Part shown: positions 16,876 through 24,667 of the stretch, in pieces | Layout: the number at the start of each line of letters is the position of its first letter | Position numbering within the stretch: position 1 is the first letter of the stretch | Source: Arthrobacter sp. B6 | GTDB taxonomy: Bacteria; Actinomycetota; Actinomycetes; Actinomycetales; Micrococcaceae | Assembly: GCF_001663775.1 (NCBI RefSeq) | Contig: NZ_KV467168.1 | Location: 2,780,780 to 2,844,779 of the forward strand | Length of the DNA stretch: 64,000 nucleotides | Reading direction: 5' to 3' | Notes under the pieces: generated by a model | Seen by the model: the letters and a program-made list of their open reading frames with translations, nothing else | What the model was told of the DNA's origin: nothing | The model's database searches: none | Made by a program: the position numbers and the translations under genes

Positions 16876-17340
16876 TCAGCCACATTTGCCGTACCTTGAA
16901 TTCACCCAGTGGGACATGGTGGGTGGGAGGTGTTCACTGAGCCCGTACTGGTCGAAGTACGAGTGTGGCCCGTCAGACATATACCCGGTTTCGTCCAGGC
17001 CAAAATGCCCGATCATTCGGAGCCCACGCTGAGCCGCAACTGCCTCCAACGTCTTGGCCTCTTGGAGGATCGGAGACTCGGAGCAGTAGTCGTCTTCAGG
17101 CCAGATCCCGGCGTGGGCAATGGCAAAATACTTGGTCCAGTCGAGGTCCATCCAGTCCAGAATCGCATCGTGATGAGGCTCCAATGATCCTGCGAACTCG
17201 TCACTTACGACCTTGATGCCGTCCAGCTGCATGTCGCCATCGAGTGCGATCACCACAAGTTTGGGAAGGACCTTCTCCCCCTGAACAATTAGCGGACGGA
17301 CGAGAATCTGGAGGTCGAAGCCTGCTTGAATGATCATCAT
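16876..17340 (-). CDS. hypothetical protein, unrecognised, lower GC than neighbours
   Basis: A 154-residue hydrophilic, acidic protein without signal peptide or membrane segment. I do not recognise the family. Visible features are LPKLVVIALDGDMQLDGIKVV in the first third and RMIGHFGLDETGYMSDGPHS in the last third. The base composition is visibly more AT-rich than in the flanking genes, hinting at recent acquisition. It stands between an RhtB exporter and a methyltransferase, all on the minus strand but with separate gaps. Confidence 0.5.
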   Translation of the reverse strand: MMIIQAGFDLQILVRPLIVQGEKVLPKLVVIALDGDMQLDGIKVVSDEFAGSLEPHHDAILDWMDLDWTKYFAIAHAGIWPEDDYCSESPILQEAKTLEAVAAQRGLRMIGHFGLDETGYMSDGPHSYFDQYGLSEHLPPTMSHWVNSRYGKCG

Positions 17341-17423
17341 CCGAGGCTATTGGGGCGCAGTGGTGCGTGTCCGGGCCGCACTCTCCTATGTGGAAAAGTC
17401 CGTACAGGCCACCGCCAGGCAGC

Positions 17424-18242
17424 TCAGGCCCGGGCGATGACCTCGCCGTTCGGGATCAGGAACCATCCGTCGTCGGTGGATCCCCAGCGGTGCCAGCCCG
17501 CGGAAATCCGCGCCAGGTCCGCCGGATTGGCGAAGCCGTATTCCAAGGCCTGCTCCGCGAAGGCGGAATGCAGCACCCGCTCGCCCCAGACACGGGCCTG
17601 CCACCTTCGCTGCTGCCCGGTGGCGTAGAGCCAGTTGCTGCTGGTGGGCGCAACATCGGTGAAGCCCGCGGACTGTGCCCATGACACGAGCCGCCGCCCG
17701 GCGTCGGGCTCCGCGCCGTTGCGGCGGGCGATCCGCTGGTACAGCTCCATCCACTCGTCGAGTTCCGGGAACGCGGGATACCAGCTCATGCCGTGGAAGT
17801 CGGCGTCGCGCACTGCCACAATCCCGCCCGCTTTGGCCACGCGCCTCATCTCCCGGAGCGCCTCCACCGGATCTGTGAGGTGCTGCAGCACCTGATGGGC
17901 GTGGACGACGTCGAACGTTTCGTCCTCGAAATCGAGGTCGTAGATGTTTCCGGCCACGAACTCCACGTTCTCCACGCCGCGTTCAGCGGCGAGCGCCGAG
18001 GCCTGCGTGATGATGTCCGCTGACCGGTCCAGGCCGGTGACTTTTCCCGGTGCCACCAGCTCCGCAAAGTCGCACGTGATGCTCCCGGGTCCGCAGCCGA
18101 CGTCGAGCACGGAAGTACCGGGGGTGAGGTGCGGAAGAACAAAGGCCGCGGAATTCTCCGCCGTTCTGGAGGCATGGGCGCGGATCACCGACTCGTGGTG
18201 GCCGTGTGTGTACACGTCGTCTTCAGGCTGCTGCGCACTCAT
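17424..18242 (-). CDS. class I SAM-dependent methyltransferase
   Basis: A 272-residue methyltransferase. SVLDVGCGPGSITCDFAELV is motif I (SAM binding), VTGLDRSADII motif post-I, and DVVHAHQVLQHLTDPVEALREMRRV the acceptor region. These are typical of UbiE/Coq5-like small-molecule methyltransferases. Substrate unknown. Start ATG at 18242 (MSAQQPED) is preferred to a codon two residues upstream. The family B palindrome begins about 60 bp before the start. Confidence 0.85.
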   Translation of the reverse strand: MSAQQPEDDVYTHGHHESVIRAHASRTAENSAAFVLPHLTPGTSVLDVGCGPGSITCDFAELVAPGKVTGLDRSADIITQASALAAERGVENVEFVAGNIYDLDFEDETFDVVHAHQVLQHLTDPVEALREMRRVAKAGGIVAVRDADFHGMSWYPAFPELDEWMELYQRIARRNGAEPDAGRRLVSWAQSAGFTDVAPTSSNWLYATGQQRRWQARVWGERVLHSAFAEQALEYGFANPADLARISAGWHRWGSTDDGWFLIPNGEVIARA

Positions 18243-18302
18243 AACCAAACGCTACCGCCGCGCTGGCGCGAATGGGGGGAACCGCCGTCGTGCGTTCAGC
18301 CT

Positions 18303-18348
18303 CAACCAGGTAGCAGGTGATGTCGTTATGAGGCCTCATAACGACATC
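18303..18348. repeat. left half of palindromic repeat, family B (interrupted by IS)
   Basis: This is the left part of a long palindrome whose right part lies at 19646-19663. Joining the two without the IS and one CATC copy restores a perfect 38-bp palindrome centred on ATGAGGCCTCAT, with outer arms that match further imperfectly. A related palindrome is at 36648-36713. Confidence 0.8.
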
Positions 18349-18416
18349 TGGGGTTAGCCTCTGTTGGTGGACACCTGAAGTAGCGGGATCCTTGGATTCT
18401 GCGGGAAGGTGTTCTT

Positions 18417-18728
18417 GTGAGCACGACACGACGTAAATTCACTCCGGAGTATCGGCGGGAGGCTGCGCGCCTTGTGATCGATACGGGCAGGGCCGTTGCG
18501 CCGGTGGCCCGGGAATTGGGTCTGGGTGAGCAGTTGCTGGGCCGGTGGGTTGCCCAGGAACGGGCCCGGTTGGCGGCCCCTGAGGAGTTCGCGGCGGCTG
18601 AGACGGAGAAGTCTGAGCTGGAGCGTTTGCGCCGGGAAAACGCGCAGCTGCGGATGGACAACGAGTTCCTGGGAAAAGCCGCAGCCTTCTTCGCCTCCAA
18701 GCAACAGAATCGGAATGCTTCGAGCTGA
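18417..18728 (+). CDS. IS3-family transposase OrfA (helix-turn-helix)
   Basis: A 103-residue protein starting at GTG. RRKFTPEYRREAARLVIDTG and the following VARELGLGEQLLGRWV form the HTH_Tnp_1-type DNA-binding domain. A leucine-zipper-like coiled coil (ELERLRRENAQLRMDNEFL) follows for dimerisation. The stop overlaps the orfB start (TGATG). The -1 frame is already open before this stop from about 18671, where GGGAAAAGCC could serve as a slippery site to make the OrfAB fusion. Confidence 0.92.
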   Translation: MSTTRRKFTPEYRREAARLVIDTGRAVAPVARELGLGEQLLGRWVAQERARLAAPEEFAAAETEKSELERLRRENAQLRMDNEFLGKAAAFFASKQQNRNASS

Positions 18729-19615
18729 TGGAGGCCGAGAAGGCTAACTACCCGATCCAGCGAATGGCCCGGCTTTTGCGGGTGTCCCGCTCGGGGTTCT
18801 ATGCCTGGCGCCACCGCAGCCTCTCAGAGGTATCGGAGCGTGCCGTTGGGCGGGCGGAACTGGATGCGAAGGTCCGGCGGGCCCACGCGGATTCGACCGG
18901 GATCTATGGTGCGCCGCGGGTCCAGGCCGCACTGGCCAGGAACGGGACCGGTGTCGATCGGAAAACTGTTGCGTCCTCGATGCGCCGGCAGGGTCTGGCA
19001 GGGATCTCGCCGCGGCGGTTCCGGCCAGTAGCGCCGATCGGTCAGGCCCGGGTGCATTCGATCCCGGATCTGGTGGCCAGGAAGTGGGATACCGGGGCCC
19101 TGGATACGGTGTGGATCTCGGACATCACCTACCTGCGCACCGGTGAAGGCTGGGTGTACTTGTGTGCTGTCAGGGATGCCTGTTCCCGGCGCGTGATCGG
19201 ATGGGCAATGGATTCGGTCCAGACCAGCGCCCTGGTCGAACGCGCCCTGCGGATGGCCTACATCCTGCGTGGTGGCGGCCCGGCCGGGGTCGTGTTCCAC
19301 GCCGACCGCGGCACCCAGTACACCTCCGCCCAGCTCAACGACGTCTGCTCCGGATTGGGCATCAGGCAGTCTGTTGGGCGGACCGGCGTGTGCTGGGACA
19401 ACGCGATGCAGGAGTCCTTCTGGTCGACTCTGAAGACCGAGTTCTACGACCGGCGCCGGTGGGCAACCCGGCAGGACGCGATCCGGGCGACAGGACGCTG
19501 GATTGAGGAGTTCTACAACCGCGCCCGACTGCACTCGGCCCTGGGCTACAGCACGCCCGTGGAACACGAACAGTTCCTCACCATGAAGAAGCCTCAGCCG
19601 GCCCAAGCCGCCTGA
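18728..19615 (+). CDS. IS3-family transposase OrfB (DDE integrase core)
   Basis: A 295-residue transposase. The HTH_21-like N-terminus (YPIQRMARLLRVSRSGFYAW) is followed by the rve integrase core with the DDE triad: WISDITYLRT (D), VVFHADRGTQYTS (D) and NAMQESFWSTLKTE (E). No frame break is present. In-frame codons upstream of this ATG read KSRSLLRLQATESECFEL, the usual OrfAB junction of this family, so the active form is probably a frameshift fusion with OrfA. Confidence 0.93.
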   Translation: MEAEKANYPIQRMARLLRVSRSGFYAWRHRSLSEVSERAVGRAELDAKVRRAHADSTGIYGAPRVQAALARNGTGVDRKTVASSMRRQGLAGISPRRFRPVAPIGQARVHSIPDLVARKWDTGALDTVWISDITYLRTGEGWVYLCAVRDACSRRVIGWAMDSVQTSALVERALRMAYILRGGGPAGVVFHADRGTQYTSAQLNDVCSGLGIRQSVGRTGVCWDNAMQESFWSTLKTEFYDRRRWATRQDAIRATGRWIEEFYNRARLHSALGYSTPVEHEQFLTMKKPQPAQAA

Positions 19616-19645
19616 TTAACTGTCCACGATTTGCGGGTAACCCCA

Positions 19646-19663
19646 CATCACCTGGTACTTAGT
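19646..19663. repeat. right half of palindromic repeat, family B
   Basis: CATCACCTGG here completes the palindrome broken by the IS, CATC being the target duplication. The outer part overlaps the stop codon of the MarR gene (minus strand), so the repeat reaches into the end of that gene. Confidence 0.75.
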
Positions 19664-20174
19664 TGGGCGGGGCGGGGGAGGCGGGACCGCCGTCGGACGC
19701 TTCCTGGCGGGCGGCGATGGTGGCCTCCACCATCGCGGTCATAAAGCGGGTCACAAGCTCCAGCTCTTCAGCGGAGAATTCGGCCATGGCCGTGCCCATG
19801 TGGCGGGAAAGCGGCATAAACATGGCTCCGCCGTCCTGAAAGGCCTTCGGTGTCATGCGCAGTTGCACCTGCCGCCTGTCCGGGCCGAGCCGTTCGCGGA
19901 CCACGTGGCCGGACTGGTCGAGTCGGTCAATCAGCGCGGTGGTGGCCGGTGAGCTGAGGTTGAGTTCCTTGCGCAGGATTCCGGGGGTGACCACGTTGCC
20001 CTTGGCTGTGTGGCGCATGATGACGGCGAGGGCGTTGAGGTCCGTTCGGTGCATTTCGTTCCGTCCGCCCGCAGTATCCACGTAGCGGTTGGCCTCCAGG
20101 GTGAAGTCCTGGAGCAGGCGGACCAGCGACTGGGGTGCGGAGTTGGCCGGGCGCTGGAACGCTTCCTCCGTCAT
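19659..20174 (-). CDS. MarR family transcriptional regulator
   Basis: A 171-residue MarR-type regulator. The winged helix includes ILRKELNLSSPATTALIDRLDQSGHVVRERLGPDRRQVQLRMT, given here as the DNA-binding block at about residues 65-110. Start ATG at 20174 (MTEEAFQRP) has GGAGGGGGAT upstream; the longer frame runs back through the promoter. It is divergent from an MMPL transporter 162 bp away, so it most likely controls that exporter. The last codons lie in the family B palindrome. Confidence 0.85.
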   Translation of the reverse strand: MTEEAFQRPANSAPQSLVRLLQDFTLEANRYVDTAGGRNEMHRTDLNALAVIMRHTAKGNVVTPGILRKELNLSSPATTALIDRLDQSGHVVRERLGPDRRQVQLRMTPKAFQDGGAMFMPLSRHMGTAMAEFSAEELELVTRFMTAMVEATIAARQEASDGGPASPAPPN

Positions 20175-20263
20175 ATCCCCCTCCTCCGCTCGCTCGCCTG
20201 GTGCCCTGACGGATATTACTGCAGCAGAGCCGGGCCTGCAGAGTCGGAATCGCATCAAGCACT

Positions 20264-20282
20264 TATCTCCATCGCAGAGATA
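20264..20282. promoter_or_regulatory. candidate MarR operator in marR-MMPL intergenic region
   Basis: TATCTC and GAGATA form a perfect 6-bp inverted repeat with a 7-nt spacer, midway between the divergent MarR and MMPL genes and 55 bp before the transporter start. Size and place suit a MarR dimer site. Confidence 0.5.
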
Positions 20283-20336
20283 CTCTATGATGGAAACAAT
20301 CGTACCTTGCCATCGTCCCCGAGCGCAGAAGGAATC

Positions 20337-22541
20337 ATGAAATCCAGTCCCCAACACAGCGCGCGGGTTCCGTTCTGGCTGCGCTGGCTCATTCCCGTCT
20401 TGCTGGTGCTTACGTGGCTGGCCATCGCCGGGGTGGGCGGCCCCACGTTCGGCCGGCTCGATGAGGTCTCCTCGAATGACCAGGCCTCCTTCCTTCCGGC
20501 CGGCGCCGAAGCCACCGCCGCGCAGGACTGGCAGGCGAAGTTCCGCGATTCCGATGAGATCCCCGCAGTCATCGTCATTGAAAACGACGACGCGATCAGC
20601 CCGTTGGAGCTTGCCGGACTCGCATCCCTGAAGGAGGGCCTGGAGGCCCTGGAGCTCGGCAGTGCCGTAATCGGACCCATCCCGTCCGAGGACGGCGAAG
20701 CGGTGCAGTACATTGCCCCGATCGGGTCCTCGGACGAGGTCAAGGAATCCGTCCAGGAGCTACGGGACTTCCTGGCCGAAGCCGCACCCGACGGCATGCA
20801 GACCTTCGTCACGGGTCCCGCGGGGCTGACGGCTGACCTCGTCAGTGCCTTCGCGGGCATTGACGGCATCCTGCTGCTCGTGGCACTTGGTGCTGTTTTT
20901 GTGATCCTGCTGATCGTCTACCGTTCACTCCTCCTGCCCGTCGCGGTGCTGCTGACCTCCGTCTTTGCGCTGTGCGCCGCCATCCTTCTGGTGTTCGGTA
21001 TGGCCAAGCTCGGCTGGATCCAGCTCAACGGCCAAAGCCAGGGCATCCTGTCCATCCTGGTAATCGGCGCGGCCACGGATTACGCCTTGCTCTACGTGGC
21101 CCGATTCCGTGAAGCACTGACCCGCACCAACAACCGGACGGCCGCGGTGCTGACCGCCTGGAAGGCATCGTTCGAACCGATCCTGGCCTCCGGCGCCACC
21201 GTGATCATCGCCCTCTTGTGCCTGCTCTTTTCCGACCTGAATTCCAACAAAGCGCTCGGCCCAGTGGCGGCCGCCGGCATCCTTTGCTCGCTCTTTGCCG
21301 CCCTGACGCTGTTGCCTGCCCTGATGGCCCTCCTGGGCCGGGGCGCGTTCTGGCCGTTTCGGCCCAAGCTGGTTCCGGCGGGCGGGCGCGAGCCGGAACT
21401 GGTGACGGGACTGGAAGGCCAGAAGGGTGTCTGGCGGGCCACCGGTTCCCTTGTTGCACGGCGCCCGCGGACGGTCTGGACCGCTTCGGTCCTCCTGCTC
21501 CTCGTGGCTTCCGCCGGAGTGCTGGGGCTGAAGGCCAACGGTGTGCCGCAGACTGATGTCATCCTTTCCGCCTCCAACGCAGTGGACGGACAGGACGCGC
21601 TGGCGCGCCATTTCGACGCCGGCAGCGGCAGCCCCGCCGTCGTGGTTGCGGACGAAAGCAAAGCCGATGACGTGCTGGCGAAGGTGAAGGCGGCCAAGGG
21701 TGTGGGGGACGCGTACCTGCTGGCTGAAGGGAGCGTGCCCATCACCGGCGCCCCTGGCACTCCCGACACACCGGATGTCCGGGATGGGAAGGTGCTGATC
21801 AATGCCACACTGAACTTTGCCGCGGACTCCCTTGAAGCGGAGGATACCGTCAAGGTTATGCGCGAGGACCTGAAAACGGTCGACGCCGATGCCCTCGTAG
21901 GCGGCGTGACGGCCACGGCACTGGACACCAACACCACAGCCCAGCGCGACCTGGTGATCATCATCCCCATCGTGCTGGTGGTTATCCTTTTCATCCTGAT
22001 GCTGCTGCTCCGCTCGGTGCTGGCGCCGGTCCTGCTGGTGCTGTCGGTGGTGCTGTCGTACGGTGCGGCCATGGGAGTCTCAGCCCTCGTTTTCAACAAC
22101 CTGCTGGGTTTCCCGGGTGCCGACGCGACCGTGCCGCTGTTCGGCTTTGTGTTCCTCGTGGCCCTGGGCGTGGACTACAACATCTTCCTGATGAGCCGCG
22201 TGCGGGAGGAGGCGCTGAAACACGGCACCCGGCCGGGCATCCTGCGCGGGCTCGGCGTGACCGGCGGAGTGATCACCTCGGCCGGTGTGGTCCTCGCTGC
22301 CACGTTCGCCGCCCTGGGGGTCATCCCGATCATGTTCCTCGTGCAGCTGGCGTTCATTGTGGCCTTCGGCGTGCTGCTGGACACGGTGCTGGTGCGCTCG
22401 CTTCTGGTTCCCGCGCTGGCCTACGACATCGGCCCACGCATTTGGTGGCCGTCCAGGCTGGGCCGGCCGGTCCTGGACGCAGCTGAGCTACGTGGCACAG
22501 GCGCCGTGAAGCCCGAGACGGAAAGCGCCGGCAGTCGCTAA
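20337..22541 (+). CDS. MMPL/RND family transporter
   Basis: A 734-residue membrane protein with two MMPL repeats. Each has a membrane span, a large extracytoplasmic loop and a cluster of five or six spans (VALGAVFVILLIVYRSLLLPVAVLL in the first, IIIPIVLVVILFILMLLLRSVLAPVLL in the second). Motif ATDYALLYVARFRE and VDYNIFLMSRVREE are the two GxxxDY-type proton-relay segments. It should export lipids or drugs driven by proton flow. Start ATG at 20337 (MKSSPQHSARVPFWLRW) is preceded by GAAGGAATC. Confidence 0.9.
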   Translation: MKSSPQHSARVPFWLRWLIPVLLVLTWLAIAGVGGPTFGRLDEVSSNDQASFLPAGAEATAAQDWQAKFRDSDEIPAVIVIENDDAISPLELAGLASLKEGLEALELGSAVIGPIPSEDGEAVQYIAPIGSSDEVKESVQELRDFLAEAAPDGMQTFVTGPAGLTADLVSAFAGIDGILLLVALGAVFVILLIVYRSLLLPVAVLLTSVFALCAAILLVFGMAKLGWIQLNGQSQGILSILVIGAATDYALLYVARFREALTRTNNRTAAVLTAWKASFEPILASGATVIIALLCLLFSDLNSNKALGPVAAAGILCSLFAALTLLPALMALLGRGAFWPFRPKLVPAGGREPELVTGLEGQKGVWRATGSLVARRPRTVWTASVLLLLVASAGVLGLKANGVPQTDVILSASNAVDGQDALARHFDAGSGSPAVVVADESKADDVLAKVKAAKGVGDAYLLAEGSVPITGAPGTPDTPDVRDGKVLINATLNFAADSLEAEDTVKVMREDLKTVDADALVGGVTATALDTNTTAQRDLVIIIPIVLVVILFILMLLLRSVLAPVLLVLSVVLSYGAAMGVSALVFNNLLGFPGADATVPLFGFVFLVALGVDYNIFLMSRVREEALKHGTRPGILRGLGVTGGVITSAGVVLAATFAALGVIPIMFLVQLAFIVAFGVLLDTVLVRSLLVPALAYDIGPRIWWPSRLGRPVLDAAELRGTGAVKPETESAGSR

Positions 22542-22569
22542 GCCTGGCCCTGCGCCGTCACGCCGGGCT

Positions 22570-23499
22570 TCACGCCTGCGCGCGCCACCAGGCCACCGTG
22601 GCCGCGGCTGCCTCGGGAAGCGGCGTGGGGTCCAGGCCCAGGGCGGCCTCGCTGGCGGTCGAGTCCATCACGAAGGGCTCCTCGAACTGGTACAGCATCT
22701 CTGCCACTTCGCGCATGTCCTTGGAGAAGACCCCGAGCGCCCGGAGCACCCAACCGGGCACGGCTGCTACCTTCGGGGCGGCCACCCCACCGGCCTCTGT
22801 GAAGGCGGTTGCCAGCCGCCGCTGTGTGATCGCCGGGCCGGTGGGCGCGTGCCACACCCCGTTCCATAGCGACGGCGTCGCGGCAGTATGGATCATCGCC
22901 GCGGCCAGGTCCGGGACGTAGGTGAATGAATGCGGCTGGTCAGTGCTCCCGATGACCCATACTTTCTTGCCGGCCAGGACGGCGGGGACAAGCCGCTCGC
23001 CGGCGTGGGAGGTCTTGACGCGCGGTCCAATAAAGTCGCCGGCCACCACGGTGACGGTGTTCGTCGGCGAGTCGGCCCTCGCCTCAAGCAGTTGCGTCCG
23101 CACCCCCCGCTTGCCGCCTTCGGCCGCCCGCGGACCGGCCCCGGTCATGGGGCGCCCGGGCTCGCTGTACGAGTAGAGGCTTTCGGGAAATACGACGACG
23201 GCGCCCGCCTCGCCTGCCGCGGCCAGCACCGCTTGCTCGGCCTGGGGGAGCTCGGCCTGCCACGCGTCCGCAGTGTAGGAAGAGCCATGAATGCAGTGAA
23301 AGACGGCGGTAGCCCCCGCGAGTGCGTCCCGGACCTGGGCGGGATCCTGGACGTCCGCCGTCACCCGATCTACGAGTGGATGCTCGGGCCCGGTGCCCGA
23401 CCTGGTGAGGATCCTGACGTTTTTCCCCTGCTCCGCGAGTTGTTCTGCCACCGTCCAACCCACGGGGCCGGCGCCGGTAACAACGTGGACATCCTTCAT
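22570..23499 (-). CDS. NAD-dependent epimerase/dehydratase family protein
   Basis: A 309-residue extended short-chain dehydrogenase-like protein. VHVVTGAGPVGWTVAEQLAEQG at the N-terminus is the nucleotide-binding glycine motif, and PESLYSYSEPGRPMTG stands where the catalytic Tyr region usually lies, but the YxxxK pattern is not clear. Probably an atypical NAD(P)-binding reductase. It is divergent from a TetR regulator with matching palindromic operators between them, so it is likely the main target of that regulator. Confidence 0.78.
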   Translation of the reverse strand: MKDVHVVTGAGPVGWTVAEQLAEQGKNVRILTRSGTGPEHPLVDRVTADVQDPAQVRDALAGATAVFHCIHGSSYTADAWQAELPQAEQAVLAAAGEAGAVVVFPESLYSYSEPGRPMTGAGPRAAEGGKRGVRTQLLEARADSPTNTVTVVAGDFIGPRVKTSHAGERLVPAVLAGKKVWVIGSTDQPHSFTYVPDLAAAMIHTAATPSLWNGVWHAPTGPAITQRRLATAFTEAGGVAAPKVAAVPGWVLRALGVFSKDMREVAEMLYQFEEPFVMDSTASEAALGLDPTPLPEAAAATVAWWRAQA

Positions 23500-23524
23500 G
23501 ACTTCTCCTCAAAGATTTTGAATT

Positions 23525-23589
23525 GAGAGCACCGCTCTCCCCTAAGCGTCCACCAACGCGGGGGTCATGTCAAGAGCAGTGCTCTCAAT
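23525..23589. promoter_or_regulatory. TetR-type operators between epimerase and TetR genes
   Basis: GAGAGCACCGCTCTC (23525-23539) and the site around AAGAGCAGTGCTCTC (23572-23586) are near-identical palindromes on either side of the divergent promoter region. TTGAGAGCA-type half-sites are typical of TetR regulators. A third partial copy (GCAGTGCTCTG) follows at about 23595. Confidence 0.65.
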
Positions 23590-23624
23590 TGTTTGCAGTG
23601 CTCTGCCTATGCGATGCTGGACCC

Positions 23625-24356
23625 ATGAGTGACGCTGCCGCGGAAGCGGAAACCACGCCCAGGACGCCGCGGGAACGGGCCAGGGCCCAGACGATAGAGG
23701 ACATCGTCCGGCTGGGGCGGGAGCATCTTGCCACCCAAGGTGCGGCCGCACTTTCCCTCCGTGCCGTCGCCAGGGACCTGGGCGTAGTTTCCTCGGCCGT
23801 TTACCGCTACGTGGCGAACCGCGACGAACTCCTCACCCTCCTGCTGGTGGACGCCTATGACGAACTCGGCGACGCCGTCGACCTGGCGGTGAATGCGATG
23901 CCTCCGAAGGACCATGCCGGGCGTTTCAAGGCGCTGGGGCGGGCGGTCCGGGACTGGGCACTGCGTGAGCCGGCCCGCTACGGGCTGCTGTTCGGCAGTC
24001 CGGTGCCGGGCTACCAGGCGCCCGCCGGGCGGACCTCAACGCCCGGAACCCGGGTGATCTACAGCATGATCGGCATTCTCGATGCCGCCTACCGCGCGGG
24101 TGAGCTGACGACGGCGGCGCCCGCCGCCGTCGCGCCTTCCGCCCTGTCTGCCGATCTGGAAGCCATCCGTGACGAACTCGGGCTTGCCGTCCCGGACGGG
24201 CTGCTGGCGAACGGTGCCCTCGTGTGGACGTCACTCTTTGGCACCGTGAGCTTCGAGGTCTTTGGCCAGTATGGCGCGGACACGTTCAGCGCGCGCGGTG
24301 AGCTCTTTGAGCACCACCTCGCAGTGCTTGCGAAGCTGGTGGGGCTCGAAGCCTGA
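23625..24356 (+). CDS. TetR family regulator
   Basis: A 243-residue regulator. Helix-turn-helix at about residues 20-65 (TIEDIVRLGREHLATQGAAA, then LRAVARDLGVVSSAVYRYVANRDELL). The C-terminal part (VRDWALREPARYGLLFGSPVPGY) is the TetR_C_25/WHG-like ligand domain found in many actinobacterial TetR proteins. ATG at 23625 is placed just after the operator region; a longer frame crosses the operators and is unlikely. It is divergent from the NAD epimerase-like gene. Confidence 0.85.
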   Translation: MSDAAAEAETTPRTPRERARAQTIEDIVRLGREHLATQGAAALSLRAVARDLGVVSSAVYRYVANRDELLTLLLVDAYDELGDAVDLAVNAMPPKDHAGRFKALGRAVRDWALREPARYGLLFGSPVPGYQAPAGRTSTPGTRVIYSMIGILDAAYRAGELTTAAPAAVAPSALSADLEAIRDELGLAVPDGLLANGALVWTSLFGTVSFEVFGQYGADTFSARGELFEHHLAVLAKLVGLEA

Positions 24357-24667
24357 CGGCCGCGCGCCCGGCCGGCATGGGCGTCATGCCATGCACGCTT
24401 TGGCGGCTCCGGCAGGTACTGCCCGCGGTTTTCCGGGCCGGAGTCCTCTCTGCGGACGCAGAAGCATGCCCCCAGTGACGGCGACAGCGCCGGGACCTGA
24501 CGGCAATCCGCCGCGGCACCTTGTGAGCGCTAACAAAAAACTCTTGTCACGTGCTTTACAACGATGTAATGTTTGGGTCAGCCCGCACCATCCAGGCTTG
24601 AGGCGACGTTTCAGCGCCGACAGACGGGCGGCGACTTTTCCAACAAGCTACGTCCAAAGGAGTGACG
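24357..24667 (+). promoter_or_regulatory. promoter and LacI-type operators of the sugar ABC operon
   Basis: The 311-bp gap holds two LacI-family-like palindromes: TTGTGAGCGCTAACAA (24521-24536, centre GCGC) and TTACAACGATGTAA (24556-24569, centre CG). A sigma-70-like promoter overlaps them: TTGTCA (24544-24549), 16-bp spacer, TAATGT (24566-24571). The second operator therefore covers the -10 box. The rest of the gap shows no gene. The LacI regulator itself is not nearby. Confidence 0.65.

Larger units (their letters stand above)
18349..19645 (+). mobile_element. IS3-family insertion sequence, complete, 1297 bp
   Basis: The element starts TGGGGTTAGCC and ends GGGTAACCCCA, i.e. TG...CA ends. 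The first 25 bases of the two ends match at 19 of 25 positions when one is reverse-complemented (shared blocks TGGGGTTA and GTGGACA). It is flanked by a 4-bp direct repeat CATC (18345-18348 and 19646-19649), a target duplication. Inside are orfA and orfB in the usual -1 arrangement. All catalytic residues are present and both genes are intact, so the element may still be active. Confidence 0.93.
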
